From positions 1 through 39,223 of the forward strand of contig NZ_MOMB01000067.1 in NCBI RefSeq assembly GCF_002752165.1: a stretch of 39,223 nt of DNA, written 5' to 3'. The first letter of the stretch is position 1; each line of letters begins with the position of its first letter. The notes under the pieces were generated by a model. That model was not told the origin of the DNA. It saw only the letters and a list, made by a program, of their open reading frames with translations, and did not search any database. This DNA is from Erwinia sp. OLFS4 (lineage in GTDB: Bacteria; Pseudomonadota; Gammaproteobacteria; Enterobacterales; Enterobacteriaceae). Positions 29,975 to 39,212 of the stretch are shown here, piece after piece. Made by a program: the position numbers and the translations under genes.

Positions 29975-30342
29975 GCGAAGATAACACAATCCTTGAATTT
30001 GAAACGCATAACGCGATGAGCAGGGTGGCTATGTCAATAGGCGTGCCGCTGTTTGTTCTCATTTTTCATGGATTGGCGTTTCTCGTTTGTCTCTTCGCGG
30101 GGATCTATTTTTTAGGATGGTGGGGGTTGTTACCTCCAGCTTTCCCGCTTCTCTCATTCTTTGCCGCTCGCATTATTTGCGCACTGGATGACAGAGCTCT
30201 GCGACGATTCAAGTACAGCCTGCGGAGACGCAGGCTGAACCGCCTTTACGGACGCCATCTGCTTATCACGCCGCGTAATCCTGACTGGAGCAAAAAAAAT
30301 GCGAGACGCATTATCCGCAAAAATTTTCTCTCCGGAGAATAA
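29971..30342 (+). CDS. virB3: VirB3 inner-membrane protein
   Basis: A 123-residue protein with two adjacent membrane helices (about 25-68), followed by a basic C-terminal tail, as in VirB3. The ATG overlaps the virB2 stop; a longer frame from 29935 lies inside virB2 and is rejected. Its 3' end overlaps virB4 by 44 bases. Confidence 0.88.
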   Translation: MSEDNTILEFETHNAMSRVAMSIGVPLFVLIFHGLAFLVCLFAGIYFLGWWGLLPPAFPLLSFFAARIICALDDRALRRFKYSLRRRRLNRLYGRHLLITPRNPDWSKKNARRIIRKNFLSGE

Positions 30343-32821
30343 GAAATTCCCCTGGCTCGGCCACCATGTTCATCCTTACATCTGCACGCTGGGCAGTTCT
30401 CATCTGCTGGCAGTCATGCGTTTTAAGGGCGTGGCTCACGAAACCCGCGAGCTGGAAGTACTGAACCGCGAGTTTGTCAGACAGAACCGCTGTTTTCAGG
30501 CGCTGGGAAAGCAGGAAGGCCGAAACCTGATGCTGCAAACCTATACTTTTAAAAATCGGACTTCCCTTGAAGGCGACTACACATTTGATTTACCGATACT
30601 GCAGGATCTGGCTGATGCATACCTTGAACCCTTCCGGAATGGTGAGTTTCGTCAGGTCGGATATGCAGCTGCGCTGATACTGAAATACAGCGATCTGGAT
30701 GATGGTATTGCCCGTATGGAAGACCTTCTGCGTATTTGCAAAGTTATGCTGGGCGAATTTGGAGTGTCTTTCCTGGGTATGGAAGAACGGGAAGAATCGC
30801 TGTACAGCGAAACATACCTGTATACAGAAGTCGGGCGCTTTTATTACTACCTGTTTAATGGCCTGGATAATGACGTGCTCATTACTGACACTCGTATTGG
30901 CGATGCGGTTATAGACGGTGAAACAGGTTTTGGCGCTTACGACTACGTTGAAAATCGGCCATATACCGGCCCGACACGCTACGCAACCACCTGGGATTTG
31001 CGATCACTGCCTAAAAAGAGTCGTCCCGGTATGTGGGACGACCTGCTTGATATCCAGCGAGACTACTGTCTGACACAGACCTTTCATTTTGAAGAACGCA
31101 ATAAAATGAAGCATCGTCTGACGGTTCAGAAATCTGACCTTGCTTCAACAGAGGGGGAGTCAGGGCAGACTGATGAGCTGGAGCTTGCGATACAGGAAGT
31201 GATGCAGGGCGAACGCGTATTTGGGATGCATCATGCCAGCCTCATCGTCTTTGGTGAGACGCCAGAAAAAGCCGTGAACTATGGTTCTGAACTTCAAAAT
31301 ATGCTGAAGGCGGGCGGCTCGGAATTTGTGCGTTCGACGAGCTCAAATCACAATACCTGGCTGACAATGTTCCCTGCTTACACAGATGTTATCTATCGTT
31401 CGCCACGATCTACTGAGAACCTGGCGTGCTTTTTCTCACTGCACATTACGCCGGGCGGAAAAGCGAAGGGCAATCCGCTGGGAGACGGTTCAGCTGTAAT
31501 TCCTATGCGTACCCCCAATGGCGGAATGCATCAGCTTAACCCGCACAACAGCCCTGAAGGCAAGAACAGCGTCGGTAAAATGCTCCCCGGACATACCGCG
31601 CTACACGCTATGACCGGAGCCGGTAAAACGACTTTTGAAGCTATGCTGATGTTTTTTCTGAGTCGGTTCAACCCGCTGATTTTTGCGATTGACTATAACA
31701 ACGCTATGGAGAACATGCTGCGGGCGCTGGGTGCCTCCTATTTTTCAATTAAACCTGGCCGATTTACCGGTATCCAGCTGTTCCAGCTTGAGGACTCAAT
31801 CGAGCTTCGCCAGATGCTGTTTGATGCAGTGAAAGTCTGTGCCGGTGAGATGGATGAAAATGATGAACATCTGGCTCAGCAGGGCATTGATTCAGTGATG
31901 AAGCACCATAATCACGCGGCTAAATCAATGTCACTTCTGCATCAGTACCTGCCGGATACCGGGCCTAACAGTCTCAAGTCACGTCTGGCCAAGTGGTGCA
32001 GGTCAGTACAAGGGCGCAGCGGGAGCGGAATGAATGCCTGGGTACTTGATAGCCCGGTAAATACGTTTGATGCCGCCGATTTTCGCCGTATGGCTTTCGA
32101 CTGCACCGCGATCCTCGATAAAGACTACGTTGCCAAGCACCCTGAAGAGACAGAGGTATTACTTAACACCCTTACATTCCTCAAAAAGCGAATGCATGGT
32201 CGCCATCCCGGCGAACTGCTGATTAACCAGGTCTCTGAATACTGGGCCATGCTGATGTTTGATACCACGGCCAATATCATCACAGAAGTTATGCACGCAG
32301 GACGTATGCGCGGGGAGTTCATCATCATGGACACGCAGACGCCAGAGCAGCCGCTGAATACCAAATACGGAGCCTCTATCGTGCAGCAGCTGATCACTCA
32401 GATCTGGATGGCAAACGACCAGGCTAAACGCGAAAAGTATGCTGAATTTGGTGTTAAGGGCAGACAGTTCGACAAAATAGCTGAGCTGGGACAATACAGC
32501 TACGAAATGCTCGTCAGGCAGGGAAATCAAGGCGTCATGTTGAGCTTTGCGCTTAATGGTCGCACTGAATACTGGTTGCCGCTGTTGTCAGCGACGCAAC
32601 TTAACCTTGCCGTGGCTAAAAAGGTGAGGGAGAGGCTGCGGAGCGAAGATCCAGCTGTATGGGTGAAGCCTTTCCTTGATGAAATGGTTGCGTTAAACGT
32701 CAGGCAGGAGAAGGGAACAACCGATCCGGACGTATGGATTCCTTTGTTTATCGAACGCATGAGTAGCTATGGCCAGCCTGTAAATAACGAACATATGGAG
32801 ACAATGAAGCATGAAGCGTAA
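30299..32821 (+). CDS. virB4: VirB4 ATPase
   Basis: An 840-residue ATPase energising pilus assembly and substrate transfer. The N-terminal half is the membrane-associated VirB4 domain. The C-terminal half has Walker A MTGAGKTT (about 436-443). Where VirB4 proteins carry hydrophobic residues followed by DE[FLV]W, this protein reads LLINQVSEYW (about 639-648): the glutamate and Trp are kept but Ser replaces the aspartate. It overlaps virB3 by 44 bases and virB5 by 11. Confidence 0.92.
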   Translation: MRDALSAKIFSPENKKFPWLGHHVHPYICTLGSSHLLAVMRFKGVAHETRELEVLNREFVRQNRCFQALGKQEGRNLMLQTYTFKNRTSLEGDYTFDLPILQDLADAYLEPFRNGEFRQVGYAAALILKYSDLDDGIARMEDLLRICKVMLGEFGVSFLGMEEREESLYSETYLYTEVGRFYYYLFNGLDNDVLITDTRIGDAVIDGETGFGAYDYVENRPYTGPTRYATTWDLRSLPKKSRPGMWDDLLDIQRDYCLTQTFHFEERNKMKHRLTVQKSDLASTEGESGQTDELELAIQEVMQGERVFGMHHASLIVFGETPEKAVNYGSELQNMLKAGGSEFVRSTSSNHNTWLTMFPAYTDVIYRSPRSTENLACFFSLHITPGGKAKGNPLGDGSAVIPMRTPNGGMHQLNPHNSPEGKNSVGKMLPGHTALHAMTGAGKTTFEAMLMFFLSRFNPLIFAIDYNNAMENMLRALGASYFSIKPGRFTGIQLFQLEDSIELRQMLFDAVKVCAGEMDENDEHLAQQGIDSVMKHHNHAAKSMSLLHQYLPDTGPNSLKSRLAKWCRSVQGRSGSGMNAWVLDSPVNTFDAADFRRMAFDCTAILDKDYVAKHPEETEVLLNTLTFLKKRMHGRHPGELLINQVSEYWAMLMFDTTANIITEVMHAGRMRGEFIIMDTQTPEQPLNTKYGASIVQQLITQIWMANDQAKREKYAEFGVKGRQFDKIAELGQYSYEMLVRQGNQGVMLSFALNGRTEYWLPLLSATQLNLAVAKKVRERLRSEDPAVWVKPFLDEMVALNVRQEKGTTDPDVWIPLFIERMSSYGQPVNNEHMETMKHEA

Positions 32822-33503
32822 CCGAATAAAGCCGTTAGCATTGAGCCTCGCGCTGCTGTTAGGCGGTCAGAGTTTACCGCCCCTTGCGATGGCAAGCGGG
32901 ATACCAACTGTCAGTATCGCTGAACTCACACAAATGATAATGGATGGTCAGAGGCAGGCTCAAGAGGCTCTTGACCAGCTAACAGCTGCACGAGACGCCA
33001 TAGCGCAGGCGAAAAGCCAGTATGAAAATTATAAGGGGATGGTTACTGGTAATAATAAACTGGGTGATTTCCTCAACGACCCCACGCTGAACAGCTTACT
33101 GCCCGTCAGTGACTGGCAGGATCTCTACAGTCGCACCAAAGACCTGACCGACCTCAGAAGCCGTTATGGCCTGACCAGCAGCAACAGTAAAATCCAGGCC
33201 GCATTTGACAAGCTTCTGTCACAAGCCGGGGTACTTGAAGATCAGTACAAAGCGACGAATAAACGGGTCAAAACAGCTGAAGGGCTTCGAACCCAGCTGA
33301 ACACGGTGCAAACGCCAGGAGAACGCGAACAACTGGCGCTGCGTTATCAGCAGGAAAGTCTTGAGCTTAAAAACCAGCAGGCACAGCTTGATAATTCCCG
33401 CTACCTGATGGAGCAGAAAGATAAAATTGAGGACACCCGACGCGCTCAGGCTTTTGAAGATTACATGCTGGGTAAGTCAAAAACTCGCCCGACTTATCAA
33501 TAA
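32811..33503 (+). CDS. virB5: VirB5 minor pilin / pilus-tip protein
   Basis: A 230-residue exported protein (signal peptide about 1-29, AMASG) that is mainly helical, as in VirB5/TraC, which caps the pilus and contacts recipients. Its C terminus AFEDYMLGKSKTRP then TYQ (residues 214-230) is almost the same as the tail of EexN on this plasmid. It overlaps virB4 by 11 bases. No exclusion gene follows it, unlike the R388-type order. Confidence 0.88.
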   Translation: MKRNRIKPLALSLALLLGGQSLPPLAMASGIPTVSIAELTQMIMDGQRQAQEALDQLTAARDAIAQAKSQYENYKGMVTGNNKLGDFLNDPTLNSLLPVSDWQDLYSRTKDLTDLRSRYGLTSSNSKIQAAFDKLLSQAGVLEDQYKATNKRVKTAEGLRTQLNTVQTPGEREQLALRYQQESLELKNQQAQLDNSRYLMEQKDKIEDTRRAQAFEDYMLGKSKTRPTYQ

Positions 33504-33531
33504 ATTTTTCATACCAAATTAAAGGTCAATT

Positions 33532-34458
33532 ATGGACGTACAGGTAGCAGCTACCCTGTTCAGTGCCATAGATGCAGCAACCAAAACGCAGATGGGAAAC
33601 GTGTCTAAAGTAATGGCCGTTATATCCGCGCTATGGGGAGTTTTCTGGATGATCTATATCCTGATGAACTCGCTCTATTGGTATTTTATGGGGCTTACAC
33701 AAGTAATTCAGGAAGTGCTTATGACGATGTTTAAAGCTAGTATCATAATGATGATGGCTTTTAGCGTTACGTGGTATACGACAACAGTTATTCCGGTTGT
33801 AACTGAGTTTCCTGTCTGGCTGGGTAATACCATATCCGGAACAGGAGGAACGAGTAATAACCTTGTTGATAGTTTGATTGGTTCATATCTTGACGCCCTG
33901 ATTAATACCATTCAGGCGATGGAGTTTTCATTTACTAATCTTAAAGCGACATTTCTCGGTATTCTCGCGTTGATATTCCTTCTGGTCGGCGGCCTGCCAT
34001 TTCTCGGCGTGGCAGTGGGAACACTTATTACGCTTAAATGTGCAACCATGCTGATTCTTGTCATCGGTCCGATATTTATTGCTTTCGCTGTTTTTCCCCG
34101 AACCCAGCAATATTTTTGGGGATGGGTAGGGACACTGGGCGGGTTTATGCTGGCACAGTCTCTTTTTGCAGTTGTGATAGGCGTAGAAATAGCTTTTGTT
34201 AATACAAATATTGTTAAAGATGGAGAGATACAGACCGACTTGCTGACCTGTTTGAGTCTGTTACTTTATTTTGGGGCTTTTACTCTACTTGCAACCGAAA
34301 TACCGAACTATGCAGCTTCTATCATGGGTGGCGCTCCAAGCGGTGCGACTGGTGCAGGCGGCATTATTGGGAGAGGTACAGGGCTGGGCGCGGCAACGAA
34401 AATGGCATCTAAGGGCGGAAAAGCACTGATGAGGTTACGCCGCAACCGGATTAAATAA
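33532..34458 (+). CDS. virB6: VirB6 polytopic inner-membrane channel protein
   Basis: A 308-residue membrane protein with about five to six hydrophobic helices (around 25-52, 60-85, 138-170, 175-200, 205-225, 240-265) and a conserved Trp region (FWGWVGTLGGF). VirB6 forms part of the inner-membrane channel. The C-terminal tail is Gly-rich and basic. It is preceded by a short AT-rich gap after virB5. Confidence 0.9.
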   Translation: MDVQVAATLFSAIDAATKTQMGNVSKVMAVISALWGVFWMIYILMNSLYWYFMGLTQVIQEVLMTMFKASIIMMMAFSVTWYTTTVIPVVTEFPVWLGNTISGTGGTSNNLVDSLIGSYLDALINTIQAMEFSFTNLKATFLGILALIFLLVGGLPFLGVAVGTLITLKCATMLILVIGPIFIAFAVFPRTQQYFWGWVGTLGGFMLAQSLFAVVIGVEIAFVNTNIVKDGEIQTDLLTCLSLLLYFGAFTLLATEIPNYAASIMGGAPSGATGAGGIIGRGTGLGAATKMASKGGKALMRLRRNRIK

Positions 34459-34504
34459 CTCCTCTCCTAATTAAATGTTCGTCTAATAAATTCAGGAATT
34501 CATT

Positions 34505-34651
34505 ATGAATAAAAGAATCGCTCTCTGTGCGGCTTTTGGGGCTGCGCTTTTTTTATCAGCCTGTAGTTCTGCGGTGAAAAAACCACAGCCATATGGAGAC
34601 TGGCAGGATGCTAATTCACCAGCGGTAAAAACGCATCAGGGAGTTAAATAA
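34505..34651 (+). CDS. virB7: VirB7 lipoprotein (48 aa)
   Basis: A 48-residue lipoprotein, short but in the expected place between virB6 and virB8. Signal peptide with lipobox LSAC (Cys20), then PQPYGDWQD (27-35). VirB7 proteins of this class bind the C-terminal domain of VirB9 in the outer-membrane core; the Pro/Gly/Trp segment is the likely contact. The stop TAA shares a base with the virB8 ATG (TAATG). Confidence 0.88.
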   Translation: MNKRIALCAAFGAALFLSACSSAVKKPQPYGDWQDANSPAVKTHQGVK

Positions 34652-35466
34652 TGCTGGGTATCAGTAAGAAAATAAAAAAGAATAATGAAGAGGAACGTCA
34701 GCTGGTTTACGGTGATGGTCCTATTCAGGAAAATCTAAAGGAAGCAGCAAGCCTTGAAAGAATGTATCAGGCTGCTGCTAAATGGTTTGAGGCACGGGTC
34801 GCTGAGGATTATAAGAAAAAAGCGAAAAGTTCAAAGCGACTTTCTATATTTCTCGGTGTGCTGCTGGGTATAAGTATTATCGCAAATATGAGTTTATCAC
34901 CACTTAAAACGGTTGTGCCTTTCGTTATTCGTGTAGATAAAAATAGTGGCTATGTAGATATCGTTAAACCGTCATTCAGCATGAGTGATTCAACTGACGT
35001 GGCTGAAGATAAGCACTTTATCTCTGCGTATGTCCTGGCGCATGAATCCTATAACTGGGCCTCACAGCGCTCTAATTACGCATTTATTCAGCTTACTTCA
35101 TCTGAGGATGTTTTTACCCCTTATAAAAATTTCCAGCTGTCTAAAAAGGGGTATGCCGAAAAACTGGGTATGCAGCAGCAGATACGGGCAGAAATTAACT
35201 CAATTGTTGCGCTGCCTCGCAGTAAGCAGGACAAGCTTTCAGGCGGTGACAGCAGTATTCGTAGTTATCAGGTCAGGTACAACCAGACTCTGTTAATGGC
35301 GGATGGCAGACCGGTGCAGAATGCCGACCCCATCAACTGGATATCAATTATTTCAATTAACAATTCAAACCCGCCAAAAACAGAAGGCGATCAGTGGCTC
35401 AACCCGAAAGGCTACCTCACTGTCGGATGGGAGCCGACACTGACCAACGCCGGGAGCAATCAATGA
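34651..35466 (+). CDS. virB8: VirB8 bitopic assembly protein
   Basis: A 271-residue protein with a cytoplasmic N-terminal helix region, one membrane helix (about 66-86) and the periplasmic NTF2-like VirB8 domain (FVIRVDKNSGYVDIV, and later VRYNQTL). It nucleates T4SS assembly. Coupled to virB7 and overlapping virB9 by 4 bases. Confidence 0.92.
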   Translation: MLGISKKIKKNNEEERQLVYGDGPIQENLKEAASLERMYQAAAKWFEARVAEDYKKKAKSSKRLSIFLGVLLGISIIANMSLSPLKTVVPFVIRVDKNSGYVDIVKPSFSMSDSTDVAEDKHFISAYVLAHESYNWASQRSNYAFIQLTSSEDVFTPYKNFQLSKKGYAEKLGMQQQIRAEINSIVALPRSKQDKLSGGDSSIRSYQVRYNQTLLMADGRPVQNADPINWISIISINNSNPPKTEGDQWLNPKGYLTVGWEPTLTNAGSNQ

Positions 35467-36275
35467 CAGCATCCAAATTTATCGCCTTTTGCTGCCTGCT
35501 TATCCTGCAGGCCACAGTTGCTAACGCCGAAACGACAGGGCGGGGAACCCAGCTTGATTCGCGTGTGCAGGTCGCGATGTACAGCCCCGATCAGGTTTAC
35601 CGCATTTACACCATGAAGGAGCGACCAACCGGTATTCAGCTGCAGCCTGGCGAGACAATCAATATGGACACTGGCGCGTTTGTACCGGGAAAAACCAACG
35701 AATGGCTGATTGGTTCGAACAAAGCCGGCGGGCTGTTGATTATCAAGCCCAGCAAAGCTGCTGTTGATCCGGACACGAATGTGCTCGTCAGTACTAACTT
35801 CCGCACGTATCTGTTTGAGCTCAAGTTGACTGATAAACCCGCGCAGATGACCTATCTGTTGCGATTCAACTATCCACAACCACCGAAAGTCGGAGAAACC
35901 CCGTTCAAAGGGGTCAGCATGAATGTTAATCCCTGTGATGGTCCTGCGATTAACCGCAAATATCGCCGGCGCGGTGATATGGCGCTTGCACCATCAGAAA
36001 TTTGGGATAACGGGACATTCACTTGTATCCGGTTCCCAACCAATGCACCGCGTCCGGCAATTTATCAGCTTTTGCCAGATGGCACGGAAACACGCGTTAA
36101 CAGCCATTCCGTTAACGACATAGTGGTTGTGCATTCGGTGAGCCATGAGTTTCGTCTGAGACTGAATAATCTGGTACTCGCGCTGGGAACAGAGACAAAT
36201 AACAGCGGCTGGTACAACTACAACGGCACAACGACCGGTGAAGTTCTGGAGGTGAAACAAAATGGAACCAACTGA
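35463..36275 (+). CDS. virB9: VirB9 outer-membrane core protein
   Basis: A 270-residue periplasmic protein with a signal peptide (about 1-22) and the VirB9 beta-rich domains (DQVYRIYTM near the start; the C-terminal VirB7-binding domain includes TFTCIRFP and ALGTETNNSGWYNYNG). The ATG at 35463 overlaps the virB8 stop; an upstream in-frame start at 35394 lies inside virB8 and is rejected. It overlaps virB10 by 14 bases. Confidence 0.92.
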   Translation: MTASKFIAFCCLLILQATVANAETTGRGTQLDSRVQVAMYSPDQVYRIYTMKERPTGIQLQPGETINMDTGAFVPGKTNEWLIGSNKAGGLLIIKPSKAAVDPDTNVLVSTNFRTYLFELKLTDKPAQMTYLLRFNYPQPPKVGETPFKGVSMNVNPCDGPAINRKYRRRGDMALAPSEIWDNGTFTCIRFPTNAPRPAIYQLLPDGTETRVNSHSVNDIVVVHSVSHEFRLRLNNLVLALGTETNNSGWYNYNGTTTGEVLEVKQNGTN

Positions 36276-37620
36276 AAACAGTATCAGCGGCAGTGAGGTT
36301 GATACTACAGCAAAAGCGCCGGCAGTAGGACGGGGCGATTTTTCGCTGAAGCCTGCAGGTCGCCGTAAAGGCATCGGCAAGATGCTATTTTTCGCCATAG
36401 GTGGCGGTGTACTGCTCGTGATTGTACTGGGCGCGCTTTTCGCCTGGGCGGTTATTTCCAGCATGGACAAGGCTGAGCCGGTTGTTGATGAAAACAGCGT
36501 TAAGGCCGCGCCGGTGCTGCAGCAGGAAGCGCGTAAAGATGACAGTATGGCCGCCGCAATGGACAAAATGCTTAACGCGCCGGCACAAAAGCCAGCGTCT
36601 GCAACACCTGCTGACGATCAGGAAAGCCAGAAATCAGACAGTACACAGCAGGAAGTAGATAGCAGAACATCGGGTGCGCCTGAGCACGTTGATGCCAGCT
36701 CCCAAAGCCCCTATGCGCAGCCTCAACAAGAAGAACAGCTGTTCGCGAAGATAAATCGCTTTGAATCAACTGGTATGAGCGCCGGCAGCGGCGCAACTTA
36801 TACCAGCGCATCAGCTGGCGGTGATTCTGCAGCGGAAAGCGATCAGGAGGCTCGATTAAGACAGTTCATTAAGGCTGATCCTAACGAACTCGCAAGAAAT
36901 CTTGTCAATGGTACAGGTGCGACCTCATCAGGCTCAGGCGGTTTAAGCGGGAGCGGTGGCGGCTCATTGCTGGATAATCTCGATGGCAATCAGTATGGGA
37001 TGACTAAAGCCAGGCTGGCACCAGACCAGAAATTTTTGCTAAAGCGTCGCACCTCATTTCAATGCGTGCTTGATACAGGAATTCGCACTGACTATCCGGG
37101 GTTCGTTGAGTGTCATCTGATGCAACCACTGTACTCATCGGATGGAAGCGTAATCCTTGCGCGTGCCGGGGCCACGTTTTACGGCGAACAAAAGGTGGAG
37201 GTTAAAGCCGGTCAAAGCAGCGTATTCACCACCTGGAACGAGATGGAAACCTCAACAGGCCGCCCAGGTGAGCGCCCGGTACGTGCTTCACTGAACGGAC
37301 TGGGTACTGATCCAATGGGGCGCAGCGGTACAGATGCTCAAGTCGATAATCACTGGAAACAACGTATTGGTGGAGCAGTTTTGCTTTCCACGTTTAAGGA
37401 CGTGCTGAACGGCGGTATGAATACCTTGAGTAAGAACAATAATCAGTTCACTTTCAACAACACAGAAAACAGTACCGAAGATCTGGCAACAAAGGTTCTC
37501 GAAAGTACTATAGGCATCCCGCCCACGGCCTGGGTAAACCCTGGCACAGTTATAAACATCATTGTGGCTCAGGATATTGATTTCACAACGGTCTACAAAA
37601 CCCGTCGCTTAAATCCGTAG
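36262..37620 (+). CDS. virB10: VirB10 core-spanning protein
   Basis: A 452-residue protein: a short cytoplasmic N terminus, one membrane helix (about 35-60), a long Ala/Ser/Gln-rich periplasmic linker with a Gly/Ser stretch (about 215-238), and the C-terminal VirB10 barrel (from about 250: KFLLKRRTSFQCVLDTGIRTDYPGFV, then TGRPGERP and GTVINIIVAQDIDF). It links inner and outer membrane complexes and gates the channel. Confidence 0.93.
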   Translation: MEPTENSISGSEVDTTAKAPAVGRGDFSLKPAGRRKGIGKMLFFAIGGGVLLVIVLGALFAWAVISSMDKAEPVVDENSVKAAPVLQQEARKDDSMAAAMDKMLNAPAQKPASATPADDQESQKSDSTQQEVDSRTSGAPEHVDASSQSPYAQPQQEEQLFAKINRFESTGMSAGSGATYTSASAGGDSAAESDQEARLRQFIKADPNELARNLVNGTGATSSGSGGLSGSGGGSLLDNLDGNQYGMTKARLAPDQKFLLKRRTSFQCVLDTGIRTDYPGFVECHLMQPLYSSDGSVILARAGATFYGEQKVEVKAGQSSVFTTWNEMETSTGRPGERPVRASLNGLGTDPMGRSGTDAQVDNHWKQRIGGAVLLSTFKDVLNGGMNTLSKNNNQFTFNNTENSTEDLATKVLESTIGIPPTAWVNPGTVINIIVAQDIDFTTVYKTRRLNP

Positions 37621-37630
37621 TCGCGCAACT

Positions 37631-37655
37631 CTGAATGCCCGCTATCGGCATTCAG
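37631..37655 (+). terminator. Hairpin between virB10 and the next gene
   Basis: CTGAATGCC and GGCATTCAG form a perfect 9-bp stem with a 7-base loop, 10 bases after the virB10 stop. No T tract follows. It may cause partial termination or mRNA processing that lowers expression of the downstream genes, or stabilise the upstream message. Confidence 0.55.
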
Positions 37656-37685
37656 CTATCAGGGCAATATTTCAAGGCTCTCAAT

Positions 37686-38078
37686 ATGAAATCTGAAAAA
37701 CATCAGTCTGCCAGCAGCGAAAAATCGCTGCTGCAGCAAATTACGCCTGAACAGGCGAACGCTACGGTACAGAAGATAACGCATCCTACGCTGGCCATCG
37801 CGGTGTTCCGCTTTTTGGTCCCGACCGAATCGCCAGCCTACCGTTTACTTAAACGGATCTGCGGGGCCAGGCAACGCCACGCTGCGCCGGATAACGACGA
37901 GCACAGTCCTGGAAAGCTTGATAAATCAGGCCATGCAGATCGGTTGTATACGCCGCCGGTGAATCTGATGGGTGCTGAATCGCTGAGAAGGAAGGTTCCA
38001 AAAAGACTGATTATCGCAGTGTGCCTTCTGATAGCGGCGGTAATTATCGAATTTTTTGCACCACGGCCACCACTGTAA
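37686..38078 (+). CDS. Small membrane protein between VirB10 and VirB11
   Basis: A 130-residue protein (from the ATG at 37686; an upstream ATG at 37635 lies in the hairpin stem) with a polar N-terminal region and one membrane helix near its C terminus (RLIIAVCLLIAAVIIEFFA), leaving a short tail. I do not recognise it, and canonical VirB operons have no gene here. It could be an accessory inner-membrane component of this T4SS subtype. Confidence 0.6.
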   Translation: MKSEKHQSASSEKSLLQQITPEQANATVQKITHPTLAIAVFRFLVPTESPAYRLLKRICGARQRHAAPDNDEHSPGKLDKSGHADRLYTPPVNLMGAESLRRKVPKRLIIAVCLLIAAVIIEFFAPRPPL

Positions 38079-38093
38079 GAGTCCGGAGGGAAA

Positions 38094-39212
38094 ATGCATT
38101 TGAACAATATCCACAATCAGGCTGACATGTTGGGTAACGCGGACGTGTTTACAGCTGAGGAACTTGCCCCTGATGAACTCGTAAAGGGCTACTTACATCA
38201 GTGTGGTGTCATTGATCTTCTTAGTCGTCCTGGTGTTACGGAGGTTGCCATAAACCGACCAGGGGAAATCTGGACAGAAACGTCTGGCAAGGGGTGGGAG
38301 CGCCATGATATGCCGCATCTGACGCTCGATCTTTGCAAACATCTGGTAAACACGCTGGCTGTTTATAACTTTCGCGTACTCACCGTTAAATCGCCTATTA
38401 AGACCGTTGAGCTGCCGGGGCGTGAGGGCTATCGAGCGCAGTTGGTGATCCCGCCAGCGTGCGAGAGAGATACGGTGTCTATCACCTTTCGCAAGCCATC
38501 CCTTGATCGCTTCAGCCTTGAGGATTACGAAAAAAGCGGGAGATTTGACCAGACCAACCGGGAAAGAAAAAGCCATACGCAGCTTACTGACTGGGAACTT
38601 GAACTGAAGCAGTTGATTAAGAAGCGAGATTTTGTGCGGTTCTTCCGCGAAGCCGTAAGGCGCAAACTTAACATCATTATTTTTGGTGGTACGGGATCGG
38701 GTAAAACGACATATGCAAAAGCGGTGGTTGATATCTATCCGCCAGAGTGCCGTTTGCTCACGATTGAAGAACTTAATGAGCTGAAATTGCCGCTGCACCT
38801 GAACCATGTTCACCTGCAGTATGGTGATTATGTGACGCCAAAAGAACTTGTTTCCTGCTGTATGCGTATGAAAGGCGATCATATCTTTCTCGCCGAGCTT
38901 ACCGGGGATGAAGCGTGGGACTTCATGGAAGTTCTGAATACCGGCCATCCAGGCACTATTACGACCGCACATGCAAACAGCGATAAAGAGGGCTACGCCC
39001 GTATAACCGGGCTGATTAAACAGTCAAATGTTGGTGGTGGCCTCGATATCGAATATATCGAGCGCCGGGTGCGTACCTCGTTTGATGTGGTGATGTATAT
39101 GGAGAAAACGCAGATTCTTAGCGTCACCTACGAACCGGAAATTAAGCTGGCACTGCTTAATGGCGCATCGCTGGAAAAAGCACTGAATTTGTCAAGGGAG
39201 ACAACTGCATGA
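38094..39212 (+). CDS. virB11: VirB11 traffic ATPase
   Basis: A 372-residue hexameric ATPase: an N-terminal domain (about 1-170, with VTEVAINRPGEIW), Walker A FGGTGSGKTT (about 198-207), Asp-box region LLTIEELNEL in which Glu takes the place of the usual Asp, Walker B region DHIFLAELTGDEAWDF, and His box TTAHAN (about 297-302). It powers T4SS assembly and substrate transfer. The gene runs to the window end; its 3' part is repeated at 1-116 because the molecule is circular. Its stop overlaps the start of the split coupling protein. Confidence 0.94.
   Translation: MHLNNIHNQADMLGNADVFTAEELAPDELVKGYLHQCGVIDLLSRPGVTEVAINRPGEIWTETSGKGWERHDMPHLTLDLCKHLVNTLAVYNFRVLTVKSPIKTVELPGREGYRAQLVIPPACERDTVSITFRKPSLDRFSLEDYEKSGRFDQTNRERKSHTQLTDWELELKQLIKKRDFVRFFREAVRRKLNIIIFGGTGSGKTTYAKAVVDIYPPECRLLTIEELNELKLPLHLNHVHLQYGDYVTPKELVSCCMRMKGDHIFLAELTGDEAWDFMEVLNTGHPGTITTAHANSDKEGYARITGLIKQSNVGGGLDIEYIERRVRTSFDVVMYMEKTQILSVTYEPEIKLALLNGASLEKALNLSRETTA

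Noticed and set aside
38193-38972. 259-codon minus-strand frame opposite virB11
   Set aside because: It mirrors a well-conserved ATPase gene; no context or motif supports expression.
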